Part shown: in pieces, positions 18,994 to 32,052 of the stretch
How positions within the stretch are numbered: the stretch's first letter is position 1
Layout of the letters: each line of letters opens with the position of its first letter
NCBI GenBank assembly: GCA_009746045.1
Contig: RPFO01000359.1
Span: 177,683-241,682 of the forward strand
DNA length: 64,000 nucleotides
Direction of reading: 5' to 3'
Source of the DNA: Mesostigma viride
Taxonomy: Eukaryota > Streptophyta > Mesostigmatophyceae > Mesostigmatales > Mesostigmataceae
Program-made: the position numbers and the translations under genes
Notes under the pieces: generated by a model
Told to the model about the DNA's origin: nothing
The model's input: only the letters and a program-made list of their open reading frames with translations
Database searches by the model: none

Positions 18994-20049
18994 ATGGGTG
19001 GCGGCTCATCCAGTGCACGACGCTCGTTTGAAGGACGTCAGTCATCGGTTTCCTCGAATCGTGTGCATTCTCGGCCTTTGAGGCGTAATTCTGCTCCCAA
19101 TCGCAAAGAAATGTGCACGGAATCTCCCAAGTACGTTTCTTTTCAAAGCTGGCTTCATCCTCAGAAAGGAGGATGGACAACGACCGGCTCCACCAATGCG
19201 GAGGCATCCTTTGATGGATGCCCCCCAGCACTCCCTTTTCAGGTCGAACATGCCTCAGTGCAGAGTGCCTCCACGCAAATTGATTTGGGCCGGGTAACTC
19301 AAAGCATGGATCATTCTGACTGCCGCCCTTCCAACTCCCCCGGAGAGTTTGACTCCCCCAAGGCCGCAGTTGTGTCGGCCATGGTCTGGCTTCTAGACAT
19401 GCTCGAAGCGGGCGTGACTGCGGGCCGCTCCAAGCTGCCTCCGCACGCGTTGCCTTTCCTGGTCAAATGCCGCGAGTCGATTGCTTCCTGCCAGGACGAC
19501 GTCCGCCAGTGCGCGTCGTCCCTGCACGCCCTGGGCGCGCAGCTTCAAAGCAGCTGCACCAAGGAGGTCGGCCACACCCGCGTGCCCGAAGTGGAACTCG
19601 TGTACCAGCTGGTCCTTCGCATTCGGGAGGCATCCCCAGGTTCCGAGATAGAAGTCGCCGAATCCCTGCTGGGCCTCGCCCAGTATTACCGCGTGCACGG
19701 CTGTTATGAATCGGCCATCAAGTACTTCCAGCGCCTCGTGCGTGTCATGTCCTGCCACGTGGGCTACAGCCACCCGTCGGTGGCCGCCGCCTTCAACTCC
19801 CTCGCCGAGAGCCAGGCACAGGCAAACCATTTCGGCGACGCCGAGTATGCTTGCAAACGCGCCATCATCATCGCGTCGGCGGCCCTGGGGGAGGAACACG
19901 ACCACACGCGGGGCTACCGACGAAACCTGGAGGCCGTGCGCGCGATGAAAAAGCGCCATGAGATGCCCAGCCGGGCCACCAAGTCTGTGGGGAGTGACAG
20001 GTGGCGATCCGCGGTCGCCGCCGTCCAGAACATGGCAGCGCCAGCCTAG
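18994..20049 (+). CDS. TPR protein (kinesin-light-chain-like repeats), host gene
   Basis: A 351-aa protein from the ATG at 18994. The N-terminus MGGGSSSARR fits an N-myristoylation signal (Gly2, Ser at 5-7), suggesting membrane attachment. Residues about 60-120 are low complexity. From about residue 205 onward there are TPR-like helical pairs: AESLLGLAQYYRVHGCYESA, YSHPSVAAAFNSLAESQAQ and GDAEYACKRAIIIA, followed by ALGEEHDHTRGYRRNLEAV, the spacing seen in kinesin-light-chain TPRs. The frame is uninterrupted, unlike most genes in this window. It is the only convincing cellular gene here and has no recognised viral neighbour. Binding partner unknown. Confidence 0.7.
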   Translation: MGGGSSSARRSFEGRQSSVSSNRVHSRPLRRNSAPNRKEMCTESPKYVSFQSWLHPQKGGWTTTGSTNAEASFDGCPPALPFQVEHASVQSASTQIDLGRVTQSMDHSDCRPSNSPGEFDSPKAAVVSAMVWLLDMLEAGVTAGRSKLPPHALPFLVKCRESIASCQDDVRQCASSLHALGAQLQSSCTKEVGHTRVPEVELVYQLVLRIREASPGSEIEVAESLLGLAQYYRVHGCYESAIKYFQRLVRVMSCHVGYSHPSVAAAFNSLAESQAQANHFGDAEYACKRAIIIASAALGEEHDHTRGYRRNLEAVRAMKKRHEMPSRATKSVGSDRWRSAVAAVQNMAAPA

Positions 20050-22545
20050 ACTGAGTCGTGGTCAGTGACTGCTCCTCCCTACGTGGGCGCCGGCGGCTCC
20101 CGGTCCTTTCCCGTACACCCTTTAAACTGTGTCTATAATTATTCTCCCCTCGAGCTGGGTTGTGTGGTGAGGACGGGCTTCACCAACGAGGACAGGCGCG
20201 CTATGTTAATAAATCGGGTGCTGAACCTAATGCCAATGTGCTAGCTGGCACCGTCGCCCGTATTTAAACTTTGACGGGTCTTGTATATAAATAATTTGTA
20301 TAAGATATCTGTGATGGGCCCTTCATACAGAGGCCTCATATGCATGGTTGGCTGCATGCCAGGAGCAGTCGACCCAACTTGGGTGGTACGGGTGAGTCTG
20401 ACCTGGCAGCCTGGGCCAGGAATCGACAAGCCTTTTGGCCTTCTCCACCTGGCACCTGGACAGACTTGCATTCCATGTCATCGCCATGCAGGCGGTAACA
20501 TGACAGCAGGGATCCTCCCCTCCTTGATGAAGTGGCAGTGAAACACAGCATGACATGCTGTGGGTCATGGCCACTACGTTGTAGCGCCTGAGGTTTCACA
20601 GCAGCGGCTGACAGTGGCCATCATTCGATCATGGTCACCATGGGGTGGCCATGTGTATTCTAATTTACTGTAATGGGTTTGGATCCGAGGTTGCTGCTGC
20701 GACAAACGTCAGGACTGTCAGATGCCTGTTGGATCCAACAGTCTCCAAAGTTCTGTTGGGCACCACAATGAAATGGCTGGGGTAAACGAGGCTGTGCGCT
20801 TCCCATTTATACTTGCAGCCAGTCCTGACCAGTGGCAGCACTGTGTATATAATAGAGTAACTTGTCCGGTGTGAAATGGGTGGATGTAGCAACACTGGGT
20901 CATCGAATGGACCTGCTGTTGACAGCGAATTATTAAAGCTAGGCCGTGCTTGTTGGGTTGTCGGAGCCCCTGTTGCATGCATGGTAGCAGTCATGCCACG
21001 TGTCAGTGAAGCCCATTGATGATATGGGCACTGAGGGTTGTTTGTGCCAAATTGGGACGACACATGCACATGTGCCCTTGCATGGGACGCAGTGCTCACC
21101 TGCAGTGGCCTGAGGGTAAAACCTACTGTTCCGTTGCTATTTTAAATTATTTTCAAAACAGCTCTATAAATTAATGAACATTTCTATAAGGACTGTAACT
21201 GTACTCATGCATGCAGTCATATTTGGGAACGTACCCGGGAGCATATTAAGCGACACAACCATTAATTATTAATATAATATTATTAAACTAACTACAACAT
21301 GACTCCGTACGTGGGAAGATCATGCAGCACGTATTCCCTTGCTAAATCTATGGAGGTGAGTGAAGCCGGGAAACCGATCTATAAAGCTATAAGCTCTAAG
21401 CTAATCTAGAAAATCCTAACTACTCTACTCAGCAAAGCGCCCCTTCCTCCTGTCGGTTAAATTAATGTTAAATTAAATTATAACATGACTCCGTTGGGAG
21501 ATCATTAATTAATTAATTATGTTCCATCATCATTCCGTCATCATTCCGTCATCGCGGCTCACAGAAGGGAACCAGCCTTATGCTGGCGTCTGCCACCCCT
21601 ATAATGACCCTATAGTGACCGCGGCCTAGGATGGGGTATCACCCTAAACCCTAAACCCTAAAACCTTACACCATCTCCAGACACCCACGGCACCCCCACC
21701 CTGGCTATCACCCTCCCACTGTGACTAAATTTACTAAGTTTACTATAGGTTTTTGGTTTTTTTTCTAGGAAATTCAAGCCAGCTGCCGTGAAGTCAAGGT
21801 GCTGCAGGTGCTGTGTGGTACAGGGTAGCTATAGTGACCTTATAGTGACCATGGTGGTAGACTCTTATGCTGGCATCCCAGGGTGACTAAATTTACTAAG
21901 TTTACTATGGGTTTTGGTTTTTTTTTCTAGGAAATTCAAGCCACCTGCCGTGAGGTCAAGGTTGTGACATCCAGTCCCACCATGCCATAAGGGGTGAGGC
22001 ATGTGGGGCATGGACTAAGTCATTTCCCGTGGGAGACTATGTTTACTAAGTTTACTATGGTTTTTGGGTTTTGTTCCTAGGAAATTAATTCAGGTGTGCA
22101 CCACCAAAAACACACCTGAATTTCCCAAAAAAAGAACCCCCAAAAAACTTAGTAAATATAGTCTCCCACGACAAATGGTTATGAAAACGTAGTTTCCCAC
22201 GACAAAATGACCAATAAATCCATCTCCATGGGAAAGGCCATGGGGGCCGGGCAGCGGGGTGCAGCGGGGGGGCGCGGACTGCCAAGCAGTGGCGGGAATG
22301 CCAGGTGGTGGTGTGTGTATGAGGGCTTGCTGTGTTTTCTCGTGGGAAACTATAAATACTACTAAATTGATATTTTCAGTTGGAAATAAGGTTTTATTCG
22401 ACGTGAGTGAGAGTGCATGCACAGGCTTGCATAATTTCCCGCAAAGAAAACCAAAAACCCGTAGTTAGCTTAGTAAAAATAGTAAGGTGCTGGAGGGTCG
22501 AGCAGTGCGTGGGAGTTGGCGGACCCGGCGAGGGCCGCGCGGCGG
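20050..22545. other. gene-free host DNA with inverted and repeated intron-end-like segments
   Basis: No supported gene. A segment GTGACTAAATTTACTAAG, then a T-rich stretch, CTAG and GAAATTCAAGCC, occurs at about 21,720-21,785, again at 21,882-21,945 and in diverged form at 22,035-22,090. The last copy faces an inverted partner at 22,111-22,165 around a 12-bp perfect stem (22,087-22,098 with 22,111-22,122). The segments look like duplicated 3' intron ends. Confidence 0.45.
21641..21663. repeat. short interstitial telomere-type run
   Basis: CACCCTAAACCCTAAACCCT then AAAACC gives three CCCTAAA units, the plant/green-algal telomere type. It is short and internal, so it may mark a past break repair or be chance. 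Confidence 0.6.
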
Positions 22546-22550
22546 GGTGT

Positions 22551-23122
22551 TGTTACGCCGCAAGCCTCGGCCGCCACCTCTACCTCTACCGGTCCTGATA
22601 CTACCTAAACTAGTGAGGCCGCTTCTATTTACACCCCTAGCGAAAGACGACCGAGACGAACCAGATCTCAATGCATTTACATATGTACTACTGTAATATG
22701 CCATAGGCCATTTAATCAAACCCGTTTACTCCAGGAAAAGAGGAAGGAAACACAACTACACTGCCGTGACCCAAGCCTATATGTGTTAATTCATTTAACA
22801 CACGCCGAGTGCACACACAAGGGGTAGAACACGCATAAATGGTCACCAACGGTCCAACACGCTCGGGCCAACATGGCCCTCGCCTACAGATGCACGCTGG
22901 TCCACTACATCTACTGATGCACGCTGGTCCACTACATTCTACCAAAGGATCAGGACCACTAGTAAAGTACGCGGCGCGGCGCCCAACGGCACCCAATGTA
23001 CCACAGTACTGTTACGAAGACAATAATGTCCCGGTAGGAGCCTAAACGTAAACCTAGGGACAACTGAGGCAAAAGACCTAATTTACGTCCGTAACTACAA
23101 CGAATTGTTACGCGACGTAACA
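22551..23122 (-). repeat. 3' LTR of the outer element
   Basis: 572 bp, TG...CA ended, with no difference from the LTR at 57,527-58,098 seen by eye. The bases next to it in the element's sense (GGGGGGGGAGG, from 23,123 on) are the polypurine tract. Confidence 0.92.
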
Positions 23123-23493
23123 CCTCCCCCCCCACAAAGGTAGGGAGCCCTCTCCCTACGCACTGGGAGGAAACGAAGGGGTAGGAAAAACCTAATGCAC
23201 CCAACACACACCAACACAATCGATAGACCATCCCAGATACAAAACACCAATAGTTCACACGGTCTCCACCACCACGCCGGGTGGTGTAGGGTTAGCCAGC
23301 ACCAAGCCTGGTGGGAGGTTCCCCTAACTGCCTGGAACGGAGTCCTGGCCGGGGGGGAACGGCACTGGGCAGGACACACAGAGTAAACACATCGGCGTCA
23401 AGGACCAAGAACGTCAACCAACTGGCCAGAATATGAGGGCGACTCTACATACCGGAGGGACAACACCCTCAGGTCGGGCCTAAGGCCCTCTAT

Positions 23494-25805
23494 CTAATGG
23501 CCATCCGTCTGGTAGGTACCACGGGAGGCCAGCAGGACATCCAGGTAGGCCTGGTAGTGGGCCACATCCTCGACATTGTCATGCCTATCTACAGTGAGGA
23601 AAACATCGGCCCACACACCGTCAGGAAAAAGGCCCAGAAAGGCCCAGTAATACCTATGCTGCGTAAGAACGACCTGGCCACGGGCCCAGTCCAGGAAGCC
23701 ACAGGCAAAGAGGCGAAGGAAAGGCTCTACCGCGATCAAACAGAGGGCCCGCAGGAGGAGACGATGGTACCGGATCCGAGGGCGCAAACCCGTCGGGAAA
23801 AACAGGTCCACCAAGGGCTCCACGTTGGACGGCCACATCCGGATGTGCCGAACCTCTCGGGAGCGCCACCGACGAGCACACTGGCGCGACCCGAATGTCT
23901 CCAGGTAGTCGCTGGCCCGAGGAGGAGGGTGGCAACGGGAGTCTAGACCCTGGCCCGGGATGGGTGCCGGACGACGGGCATCCCACTCGAGGATAGGCTG
24001 GAGGACCGTGTTGTACGCAGCACCCTGTACCGCCGGAAACTCTACCGTAAGGGCATCCGAAGCCATAATGCTCAGAGGCGGAGGGTAAGCCCACTGGAAC
24101 CCACCGTAGGTGTCCAAGTCGTTATGGCGCCTAGCCCAGCGATACAGAACGCGCCGGACCAGGATCTCACCCTCGAACACCGGATCAGCTAAAATAACCA
24201 TGTCGAAGGGAGGCCGATCAGTCTCAATGGGTAGGCCACGATCCCGAGGCGCCCGACACACCTGGGAGAACCCGTAGGACATGGGGAGATGGCAAGCTCA
24301 GCAGAGGCGCGCGGCAGGTCACACTGTCGGCAGGCGAGTGCGGACATACCATACCCAGGAATGGGCGTGTCGCGCGACTCCGGCGTCGCATGCACCACAG
24401 AAGGGGCCCTGTCCCGATCACCCTGGGACAACTCCCGGAGGGAATCGGCAGCGCGGGTGACGCGAGGATCCTGACCGGTGGACCGAACAACCGCGGCCAA
24501 TGACCGCGAGGCCGAAGGAGCAGGGACCGAAGCAGGGGCCGACGCAGGGGCAGGAGCCGACACCGACGCAGGGGGCACTGGTAAAACAGGAGGTCGCGCC
24601 GGACCCGAAGCCAGAGAGGGCCGTGACGGACCCGCCATCGACGCAGGCGCGCCGGTCTCCGTTGCCGGTGCACCCTCAGGCCACATATTGAAGATAGGGC
24701 CCGTAGGGACAGGCAGCCCGGCATAAGATTGGTTACCATCCAAGCTCCAGTCGGGCACCGGGATCCTCTGCGGGGGACCACCCTCCCAAAGCCTGGGATG
24801 ATCGCCCGTGTCGCTGAAGAAACCACGAACTGGCTGTGAGGGCGCGGCGGACGGCCCAGAGGGGGCGACGGCGGGCACAGCCGAAGGGGCTGAAGACTCG
24901 CGCCGAGGCGCGGGAACGTCGGCCGCAGGCACGGAGGCAACCGGAGGTGTCGGAGCCGCAGCAACCGAAGGGGTAGGGGGCGCCGGCGAAACCACAGGTG
25001 CCGAAGCAACCAAAGGGGTAGGGGGCGCGGACACCACAGACACCCCACCTGGCGTGGCCGGAGTCTGCGCTTGGGCCGCCAGGAAGGCCCCGAACGCCGT
25101 GGTCAGGGACTGGATCTGAGCCTGCATAGCCGAGACCGTCGCCGAAAGAGGATCAGGCAAACCCGAAGGGGTAGGCTCTACTGCAACATCCCGGGTCGAC
25201 CGAGGGGACGACGGGACCGGAGAGGGAGGAACAGACGCCGAGGAGGCGGACGCAGCGCTCGAGGCAGAATAATCTGGCGTATAATGTACCTCGGCTGGGG
25301 CGCCCGAAGGGGCAGGACCACTAACCGCTAGTTCCGCCGACTGATCAGCTATCTCCATGAATTCTACGGCCCGTAAAAGGTCACAGGGGTTCTCATCTAC
25401 CTCAGCATCACCCTCAGCCGGAAGCCAAGGGAACACCTCCCGTAGGCAGGTACGGCCCACAGGGGTAGAGAGGTAGGAGAACACACGGCAGCACCGGAGA
25501 ACCGCATCTATCTGTCCCAGGGCGGGACAGCTGGAACCACACCCCAACAAACAGTGTCCGGCATCGTCGAACCCGTGCAGGACAAGCTGGTGCGGCTCAT
25601 CAGGGGAAGGACCATACCACGTGACCCCGAAGAGGGCCGCCCTGACTAAGCCCGCATGTTGGGCCTGAAGGGCCGGCTGCACAACGCCACCCGGGTAACT
25701 TGATCGCGACACCCAGCGGCCCGGAAGGGCCTCGAAATACAGCTCAGGGTCCGGTAGGGGCGGGGACGGCAGCGAGCTCTCAGCCGGAGGGGTAGGCTCT
25801 GACAT
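23494..25805 (-). pseudogene. ORF4 of the outer element, frameshifted
   Basis: From the ATG at 25805 it matches the intact 766-aa ORF4 of the inner element over its length. One frame break near 24,280 separates the first 540 codons from the C-terminal 260, which continue in the next frame to the stop at 23,494. The Pro/Ala/Ser-rich middle differs in length from the inner copy; the N- and C-terminal blocks are well conserved. Between the stop and the LTR (23,123-23,493) only 3' untranslated DNA is seen. Confidence 0.8.
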
Positions 25806-25930
25806 GACGGCTGCGGAGGGGGGGGACAACCAACCACCCGTCGACAGCAGACATAATATAAGAGAGGAGAAGGTCTACTGCTAGAGCTTGTGCAGGGTTT
25901 TATATTCCTGCAGCAGGCGACTACACCCAT

Positions 25931-28900
25931 CTAGCTCACTTCCGTATACCAGACCTTATCTACTTCACTACGAGCATACATCCACTTCACTTTGTACTGA
26001 CGCTGGGTACCGCGGCCCTTTTTGATATCTCTATGGGCCACGATGCTTTCTACTTCGTCTTCTACTTCCCCAGTGTCAGGGTTATGCTCTAAAGGGGCAG
26101 GCGCTAGCTCTCTACCAGCGAACGTACTAGGGTGGTACAGTTTTAGCTGGCTCCTATGGAAGGTGTTTGAATGTGTCTGCCAAGAGGTAGGGATATCGAC
26201 TTTATATAGGAAATTTCCTACTCTAGACAAACACGGAAGGGTCCTAAGAAGGCGGGCCTAAGTTTGACCTTAAGTTCTGCTTCAAACTTATGAGCAAAAC
26301 GGCCAACACGGGGGCCTTCTACTAATACTAGATCTCCTATTTCTATCTCAGGTGCTCTTCTATCTAAGGAGGCACGCAACCTAGCAAGGTACTTAGACTG
26401 AGCTTTTTGGTACCCTGATCGCGTGGTCATGAGCAGTTTTCATTCTATCTAGTAAGGACTGTACACCTTCTACAGTATCTCGGGACACATCATCCTTGTC
26501 CCGTAGAGGACTAGCTAAGAGAGAGGTAGGGGTAAGAGGCTGTCTACCAGTATCTAAGAAGAAGGGCGTATATCCATGCGCAGCTTGGGGACAATTGTTG
26601 AGGGAGAACTCTACCAAACATAAATAATCCTCCCAATCACTACCCGAGCCATTAACATAGTGCCTAAGCGCTTCTTCTACTACCCTATTAAGACGCTCTA
26701 CTAAATGAGAGGAGGAGGAGTGGTAGGCAGTACCGTAGGTAACCTTGGTACCGATGGCAGCGAAAAACTGCTGCCAAAAATCTGAGGTAAATAACTTATC
26801 CTTATCACTAATAAACTGCCTACTCAAACCATGATATCTGTATACATTATTGAGGTATAGGCGTGCGCAATCACGTGCTGTGAGTTCTAAAGGACACGGC
26901 ACAAGATGGCACATACGAGTAAAACGATCTATGAACACAAGGATTTGGGCATTGCCTCTATCATTCTTTCTAAAAGGTCCTACAAAATCCATCATGATAG
27001 AATCCCACGGCATGATGGGGTCAGGCAAGGTCCTAGGTTCTGCTATCTGTCCTACATTATTGGGTTTCATCTCCTGGCAAGATTGACAAGTTCTAACATA
27101 CTCATCTACATCCTTATAAAGGGAAGGCCAGTAATAAGAGCGGGCTACTAGGTCCCGTACCCGTTTACCACCCTGATGAGCAGCTAAGTCATGCAACTCA
27201 AAGAGCAAGGAGGAGCGACAGATAGGAGGGACATACAGGCGCCATTGAGGGGGAGAATCTGCTATCTGCACATATAAAAACCCACCTACAAATTTACAAG
27301 GGTGCTTGCCTAATTGTTGGGGATGTGCAGCAATGGCAGCTAATGCTTCCGGCTCAGTGGCCGTAAATCTACTAATAAGGCGTTCAAGATCAGAGGTAGG
27401 CATCGCTACAGAGGTATCCAGAACAGGTTTAAAGAGATCTCCTACCGCCTTGCCAAAGAGAAGGGGAGGTCCTAGAGGGACTACGTTTTCATAAGACTTT
27501 CCTGACCTAGTCGCTATATGGCTAAGCGGTATAGAAATTTTATTTTTCCCCTCCCCCCCACCGAGGCCACGGGAAGGGCCTCACACGGGAGAGAGAGTCC
27601 TACGTGAGAAAGGAGATCAGGCATGCGAACAGCTGTATGAAAGAGGTAGGCATAGGATTCATCATCAGGTAGTTCACCATAAGGGGTTACACCCATAGTA
27701 GTAGGAACTAGAGTAGTATTGAGAACATCAAGGTCCTCGAAAAAGGAGTAGTCTGCACGACGAGAGAGTGCATCTGGTACTATGTTATCTACACCCTTGA
27801 CATACTGAAGTTTAAAAGGGGAAAACTGTGCTAAAAATTCCATCCAGCGCGCTTGCCGAGGGGTAAGGTTGGGTTGGGAGAGAAGATGGGTAAGGGGACG
27901 GTGATCCGTTTGGATAACTAATCTATAAGGATCTAGCTCACAGGGTTCATTCAGCAGACATCAAATTGAGCACCTTTAAGAAAGTGCTGCCACGCGTGGC
28001 AACAATACACCACAGCTAAGAGTTCCTGCTGGTGTACGGGATAGTTACGCTCCGCAGGGAGCATTGTCCTAGAGATATACTCAATTGGCTGTAAGCCCTG
28101 ACCCTGATCCTGGAGAAGGACGCCACCTATAGCTACCTTACTAGCATCTGTAGCCACAACAAAGGGTTTAGTAGTATCCGGTAGGATGAGTACAGGAGGG
28201 GAAAGGAGTAGGGATTTTAGGCACTGAAAAGCCGACTGACATTCACTACTCCAAACAAAGGGGATATCCTTCTTTAATAAATGATTAATAGGGGCTGCTA
28301 TAGTTGCGAAACGCGGGATAAAACGCCTATAGTAAGAAGCAATTCCTAGAAAACTACGTACACCTTTAACGTCGGTAGGGGTAGGCCATTCCTGAATTGA
28401 CTTAGTTTTATCCGGGTCGGTAGCGACCCCGGCATCTGACAGAACGTGCCCTAAAAATGGGACACTCCTACCCGAACGAACTTTAGCACGGCGCGCCCAC
28501 AAAGAATTTTCAGCCATTATTTCTAATACTTTCTTTAAATCACGTAGGTGCGTTTCAAAATCAGGAGAGTAAATAAGAATATCATCTAAGTAAGCTTGAG
28601 CACAAGAACGGTCATGCTCAGATAAAGAAACAGAGGAGAAGGAAGGATCCTTTAGATCAGAGGACACCTGAGGAAGGTGAGAATTTCCCATAACAGGTCT
28701 AAGCACTTCATTCATTAACATTTGAAAAGAGGCAGGCGAGTTACAGAGTCCCATAGCCGCTACTCTAAACTGGTAATGACCAAAAGGGGTAGCAAAGGCG
28801 GTTTTATGGCAATCCTCAGGAGCTATCCGCAACTGCCAAAAACCATCCGCACAATCCAGTACTGTGAAACAAGTGGAACCTTTAACCTTATTAAATATAT

Positions 28901-29813
28901 CATCAATACGAGGTAGAGGGTATTTAGACTTCACAGTAATATCATTCAACTTCCTATAATCAGTAACTAGGCGAAACTTGCCATTTGGCTTAGGAACTAA
29001 CAGGACACCAGCTGAGTAGGGGGAGTTACTAGGCTCTATCAATCCTGCTTCTAATAATGACACTAAAATCTGTTTTAGTTCCTTTAACTCGGTAGGGCCC
29101 ATTCTATACATCGGAGAGTGCGTAGGAACTGCACCGTCCTTGATAACTACACGGTGTAAAACAGAACGAGGAGGAGGATAAGAAGGAGTCTTTTCTTCAA
29201 AAACTTTTGAGGAATCTATCACAGCCATGTATCTTACTATTTCATTTTCAGTAAATCCCACTCCTATTGTATCCACTGTATTTACATCTATATCCACACT
29301 ATTATTAGTGATAGGTATCTCCTGTACTTCTAACTGAAGGAACATACATAATAGGTATCCATATTCCTTTAGTTCAGATCGCAATTCGTCATTGGACATT
29401 AATACTTCAGGTATAGGTCTCACAGGAGGATCAACAGGTGTAGGAGGAGTAATATCTACCAAGGATAAATTTTCTAATCTATAATGACGTTCTGGTACCC
29501 AGTAAGAGCTATCTGGAAACCAAATGACCATAGTATCATAATTAATAGTAATCTTATTATCCTGGTGCCAATCTAATCCTAGTAATACATCAGCTGTAGT
29601 GATAGGGCCTATAGTGGCCGTCAGGTTGACCGTACGTCCTTGTATGACCAGGGGAAGGGACACCGTACCCGGGGAATGACTGGTGCGACCGTCAGCATAA
29701 TGGACAGTGACAGTTTTTGTGTGAGGGGTAGGGACTAGTCCTAAACGCCTAACTAGGGCCTCGCTCACAAAGGAGCTAGCCGCACCGCTATCCACTAACA
29801 CAGAGACATTCAA
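25931..29813 (-). pseudogene. pol of the outer element, several frameshifts
   Basis: Aligns along its whole length with the intact Pol at 34,254-38,402: protease (VLVDSGAASSF), RT (YLDDILIYS), RNase H (VVATDASKVAIGG), integrase (zinc and D,D-35-E parts) and chromodomain. Frames are lost near 29,838 (C run one shorter), 27,957 (one C missing), 27,547 (G7 instead of G8), about 26,410, about 26,225 and near the end (two bases missing). Most are one-base homopolymer changes. All catalytic motifs are still readable. As printed it cannot make a full polyprotein. Confidence 0.9.
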
Positions 29814-29987
29814 GAGTTCATCAGCATGCAGGAAGGGTCTACAACAGTATGAGGGACGGTTAAGCCACCATTCAAGAACATAAGAGGACGCACACGTAGT
29901 GGTAGGGATGATTCAGCTCCTACAGAGGTTATAAAAACAGGCAGGCAAAAATTTTTATCTGGGGTACTATCTAAGGACCTGTCCAGG

Positions 29988-30947
29988 TTACCCCCGGCTG
30001 ACAGGCCTACTGTTCCCCCTCCCCCCCAAATCCATAGGAACTAACCCCGAAGAAGACCCTGGCGGAAAAGCCACTGCTGGAGGGTCACGAGGGATTGAAG
30101 AGGGTGCGGGAGCCTGATTATCATAGGGGAACCCTGGGGATCCTGTCTGCACAGCATTCAGCCTACTAGGGGTAGCTGAAGGAATGCGTCCTGAAGTGGG
30201 ACGAATAGGAGCACGCTGAGGGGTACGAGGAGGGCGAGCGTCGGGATGAGGGGGAGCACCCGAAAGGAACTTGGGGCACTCACGTTTAAGATGACCTACT
30301 TCCTTACAATGATAGCAGGTGATATGAGAGACATCCAGAGCTGAAAGGTCAGTCACACAGATATCTAATTCTTCTACATAGGAGTTCTCCTCCTCGGGGG
30401 TAAGGCTAATATTATTAATACGGGAACGGGTAGGAAGAGAAGGCGTGGAGAAGAAATCTGCTACTCGTAAAAGATGCTGGCGCACATGCTTGAGGGGCAG
30501 ATCAGTAAAACGGTAGGCAGAGAACTGGCGCTTGACTTCACGTAATAAAGGTCTACTGAGGCCTTGGAGGAAGCGAGCACGTACTTCTGCACCCGACAAA
30601 TCCCTAATTCGTACCATCTGAGCATCAAACTCTTTCATATAGTCCTTAAATGATTTAGTACCCTGCTGCAAGGTACCAAAGGCTAATCTATCTTGCCAAT
30701 CTGAATCAGGAGGGACTAAATGGTTCTCTAAACGCTTAAACAATTCTGCTACAGAGTTAGGGTAGGCATGAGAGGCCAAAGACTCACACTGAATGAGGTT
30801 AGCAAGCTCAGGAGTAATGCAGGTTGTAAGATAGTGAGGAACTAACACAGCATCAGAGAGACGCCATCTATTATGATTCTGCCACGACTCTGTGTTCTGG
30901 GTAAGCAACATAATAAAGGTGAAAAACTGTTGAGGGGTAGACTTGAC
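29988..30947 (-). pseudogene. gag 3' half of the outer element
   Basis: Carries the Gag segment from KSTPQQFFTF through the zinc knuckle CYHCKEVGHLKREC to a C-terminus ending NSRPVSRG. It is cut at its 5' edge by the inner element exactly at the duplicated TTGAC (30,943-30,947). The other half is at 41,729-42,507. The G run before the end has seven G where the intact relative has eight, which changes the C-terminal residues and the relation to the pol frame. Confidence 0.9.
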
Positions 30948-31519
30948 TGTTACGTCGCGTAACAATTCGTTGTAGTTACGGACGTAAATTAGGTCCATGG
31001 CCTCGGTTGTTCCTAGGTTACGTGCAGTTCTAGTTTGGACATGATTGTCCCCGTAACAGTACTGTGGTATATTGGGTGCCTTTGGGCGCCGCGCCGCGTA
31101 CTATATTAGTGGTCCTTATCCTTTTGTAGAATGTAGTGGACCGGCGTGCATCTGTGCACCTGCCTGTGTTTCTGTGGTTCTGCAGGCGAGGGCCAGGTCG
31201 GCCCGAGCCTGTTGGACCGTTGGTGACCATTTATGCACGTTCCACTCCTTGTGTGGTTACTCGGCGTGTGTTAAGTGAATTGACACATTTAGGCTTGGGT
31301 CACGGCAGTGTAGTTGTGTTTCCTTCCTCTATTCCTGGAGTAAACGGGTTTTGGTAAATGGTTGTATGGCGTATTATAGCAACACTTACGTTAATGCATT
31401 GAGATCAGCTCCGTCACGTTCGTCTTTCGCCAGAGGGTTAAGTAGAGGAGGCCTGACCAGTTTAGGTAGTATCAGGCCCATTAGAGGTAGAGGTGGAGGT
31501 AGATATCCGCGGCGTAACA
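30948..31519 (+). repeat. 5' LTR of the inner element
   Basis: 572 bp, starts TGTTACGTCGCGTAACA and ends GCGGCGTAACA. The start itself contains a short palindrome (TGTTACG...CGTAACA). Confidence 0.95.
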
Positions 31520-32052
31520 ATGGTTCCGGAGGAACTTCAGTAGGTAGTGAACGAGACGACTATCCCTTGCCACATACACCTTTTCAAGACCCCTTCCGCG
31601 TCCAGGAACAAGAAGTCGACACTTCCTTGATAGGTAATGGGCGGGTCGCCTTCAAGCTAGGAGCGTCGTGCTGCCCGTTTCGGGACACGCTTTACCTAGA
31701 AGCTAGACCTGCTCACAGCGGATAAATCCTTTCGTAGTTAGCCTGTCCTTCGCCTTGTTTTCCTGCTTACGGTTGTTTCCTGCCTTAGATCGGGGAGTAT
31801 TACTGTTCGGAGACGATTAGCGTCGCCGTACCTACACCTTTTTCCTTGTGCTGCTGCTTTATTAGACGGCCGCACCCGCAGAGTTACGGGGCGCTGTGTT
31901 AGGACGAGCGCTGGGATATCCGGCCGCTGACTTAGGACGAGAGCTGGAAACTCCCGCCCTCCTTCTTCTTTCGGTGATCCAGATCGTCAAGCTAAGTCGC
32001 CTACCCCTACCTCGTCTAGCTTGACATCACAAGACACGCCAGGTGAGTTATC
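31520..32052 (+). promoter_or_regulatory. primer binding site and leader of the inner element
   Basis: The sequence directly after the LTR is ATGGTTCCGGAGGAAC. In the outer element the same spot reads ATGGTATCGGAGG, matching 10 of 12 bases of the initiator-Met primer site TGGTATCAGAGC. The following 500 bases hold no gene and probably contain the packaging leader. Confidence 0.55.

Noticed and set aside
30999-31357. Open frames within the LTRs (also 41,239-41,566, 22,712-23,045 and 57,688-58,021)
   Set aside because: They lie inside non-coding LTRs and repeat simply because the LTR is repeated.
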